Assembly: GCA_965279665.1 (NCBI GenBank) | Contig: OZ257256.1 | Span: 2,480,001-2,544,000 of the forward strand | Direction of reading: 5' to 3' | DNA from: UBA964 sp965279665 | GTDB taxonomy: Bacteria > Pseudomonadota > Gammaproteobacteria > Steroidobacterales > Steroidobacteraceae | Length of the DNA stretch: 64,000 bases | In this document: positions 63,035 through 64,000 of the stretch, piece after piece | Numbering within the stretch: position 1 is the stretch's first letter | Layout: each line of letters opens with the position of its first letter | Notes under the pieces: generated by a model | The model's input: only the letters and a program-made list of their open reading frames with translations | Told to the model about the DNA's origin: nothing | Databases searched by the model: none | Program-made: the position numbers and the translations under genes

Positions 63035-63775
63035 TCAGGCCTGGCCGCGCTGGCGCAGGGCCTCGTACAGCAGCATGCCCGTGGCGACCGAGACGTTCAG
63101 GCTCTCGACCGCCCCCAGCTGCGGCAGCCGCACCAGGTGATCGCAGCCCTGACGGGTCAATTGGCGCAGGCCCGTCCCCTCCGCGCCCATCACCAGCGCG
63201 ATCGGACCCTTCAGGTCGACCTCGCGCGCCATCTTTTCGCCCGCCGCGTCGGCGCCGACGATCCACAGCCCCGCCGCCTGCAGCAGCTTCAGCGACCGGG
63301 CAAGGTTCGTGACCTGCACCACCGGCGTGGTCTCGGCCGCGCCCGCCGCCACCTTGCGCACCGTCGCATTGACCTGCGCCGCGCGATCACGCGGCACGAC
63401 CACCGCCACCGCGCCGCAGGCATCGGCCGTGCGCAGGCAGGCACCGAGGTTGTGCGGATCCTGGACCCCGTCTAGGACCAGCACGAGCGGATCCTTCGCG
63501 GCCGCCAATGCGGCGACGAGGTCGTCCTCGCCCCAGGTCTTCATCGGTTCGATCTCGGCGACGACGCCCTGGTGCACCGCGCCCGCGAGCTCCCGCTCGA
63601 ATATCTTCGGATCAACGCGCTGCACGACGCAGCCCGCGCGCTGCGCGAGCTCCAGCATCTGCACGACTTTCGGATCCGCGCGACCGGCCACCACGCGCAG
63701 CTTCTTCACTCGCGCCGGATCACGCTCGAGCAGGCCGCGGACCGCGTGCAGGCCATAAATCGTCTGGGTCGTCAC
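63035..63775 (-). CDS. rlmB: 23S rRNA (guanosine-2'-O-)-methyltransferase RlmB
   Basis: A 246-residue SpoU methyltransferase modifying G2251 of 23S rRNA. N-terminal IYGLHAVRGLLERDP is the RNA-binding part. SPOUT motifs 1-3: DPHNLGACLRTADACG, LVMGAEGTGLRQL and LPQLGAVESLNVSVATGMLL. GTG start with AGGAAC upstream, 13 bp after rnr, the standard rnr-rlmB order. Confidence 0.96.
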   Translation of the reverse strand: MTTQTIYGLHAVRGLLERDPARVKKLRVVAGRADPKVVQMLELAQRAGCVVQRVDPKIFERELAGAVHQGVVAEIEPMKTWGEDDLVAALAAAKDPLVLVLDGVQDPHNLGACLRTADACGAVAVVVPRDRAAQVNATVRKVAAGAAETTPVVQVTNLARSLKLLQAAGLWIVGADAAGEKMAREVDLKGPIALVMGAEGTGLRQLTRQGCDHLVRLPQLGAVESLNVSVATGMLLYEALRQRGQA

Positions 63776-63788
63776 TGTCTGTTCCTGC

Positions 63789-64000
63789 TCAGCCGAGTTC
63801 GAGATCGATCAGCCCCTCGACGGGGTTCGCATTGACGACGATCACGCGCAGCTTCGTGCCAGGCGCGAGGCGGCGCTTCGATTTCAGCCCGACCCACGCA
63901 TGGCCGTGCGATTCCATCCGGTATTCGTCGTCGCGCAGGTTGTCGAGATGCAGCAGGCCGTCCACGCCGACCTCGAGGATCTGCACGAAACAGCCGAACT
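63789..64000 (-). CDS. rnr: ribonuclease R, C-terminal end only
   Basis: The last 70 or so residues of the protein; the rest lies beyond the right edge. Visible is an S1 domain ending: FGCFVQILEVGVDGLLHLDN, DDEYRMESHGHAWVGLKSKR and RLAPGTKLRVIVVNANPVEG, then LIDLELG and stop. The Lys-rich tail found after S1 in E. coli RNase R is absent. Assignment rests on the S1 sequence and on the adjacent rlmB. Confidence 0.85.
   Translation of the reverse strand, partial: FGCFVQILEVGVDGLLHLDNLRDDEYRMESHGHAWVGLKSKRRLAPGTKLRVIVVNANPVEGLIDLELG

Overview
This window is a dense stretch of chromosome from a GC-rich Gram-negative bacterium. The lpt-like outer-membrane maintenance genes (mla, bepA), the rpsF-rpsR-rplI-dnaB-alr and rpsP-rimM-trmD-rplS clusters, gcvR, orn, rsgA and sixA all point to a gammaproteobacterium. 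The suf operon with an Rrf2 regulator plus sufU/sufT, the class I aldolase and the ECF/RskA/DUF4397 set fit the Xanthomonadales/Nevskiales side of the class, possibly a Steroidobacteraceae-like lineage. That placement is inference from gene content only. No insertion sequence, prophage, CRISPR array or defence island is visible; the window reads as core genome.

Layout. 1-3076: a truncated M28 lipoprotein peptidase, a small membrane protein and the periplasmic protease Prc. 3097-10732: an efflux operon (adaptor plus two RND permeases) behind a clear promoter/operator. 10713-17340: an unknown coiled-coil protein, a DUF1249 protein, the ppsR/ppsA divergent pair, orn and rsgA. 17366-20259: recR, ybaB, dnaX, the 4.5S SRP RNA and tRNA-Ser(GGA), all on the minus strand. 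20326-24198: a very short lipoprotein at the bamC position, dapA, gcvR, a Bcp peroxiredoxin and a PIN-PhoH ATPase. 24294-29868: bepA, mlaA and the converging mlaFEDCB operon, which together maintain the outer membrane. 29891-38170: class I aldolase, then a suf operon (regulator, sufBCDSUT, Rieske protein, sixA) behind an IscR-type palindrome.

38192-41174: an ECF sigma factor, its anti-sigma factor and a DUF4397 lipoprotein. The sigma reading frame is broken by an in-frame TAG. 41267-49071: a nucleosidase, PutA, a CnoX-like thioredoxin, YhhQ, and the kbl-tdh threonine catabolic operon. 49097-50455: a PAS kinase-like protein with a decayed ATP-binding domain. 50559-57335: sppA, rplS, trmD, rimM (apparent CTG start), rpsP, ffh and radA. 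Ffh and the SRP RNA at 20022-20123 together make a complete bacterial SRP. 57336-59208: an intergenic region with two perfect palindromes, one an ideal CRP-type site, ahead of a PP2C phosphatase and a double-FHA protein. 59240-64000: alr, dnaB, rplI, rpsR, rpsF, rlmB and the 3' end of rnr.

I did not find a convincing undescribed multi-gene system. The observations most worth a second look are the amber codon in the ECF gene, the CTG start of rimM, a repeated pattern of -10 hexamers 6-8 nt before start codons (possible leaderless mRNAs), the CRP-type site before the PP2C/FHA pair, the minimal BamC-like lipoprotein, and the kinase with no recognisable ATP site.
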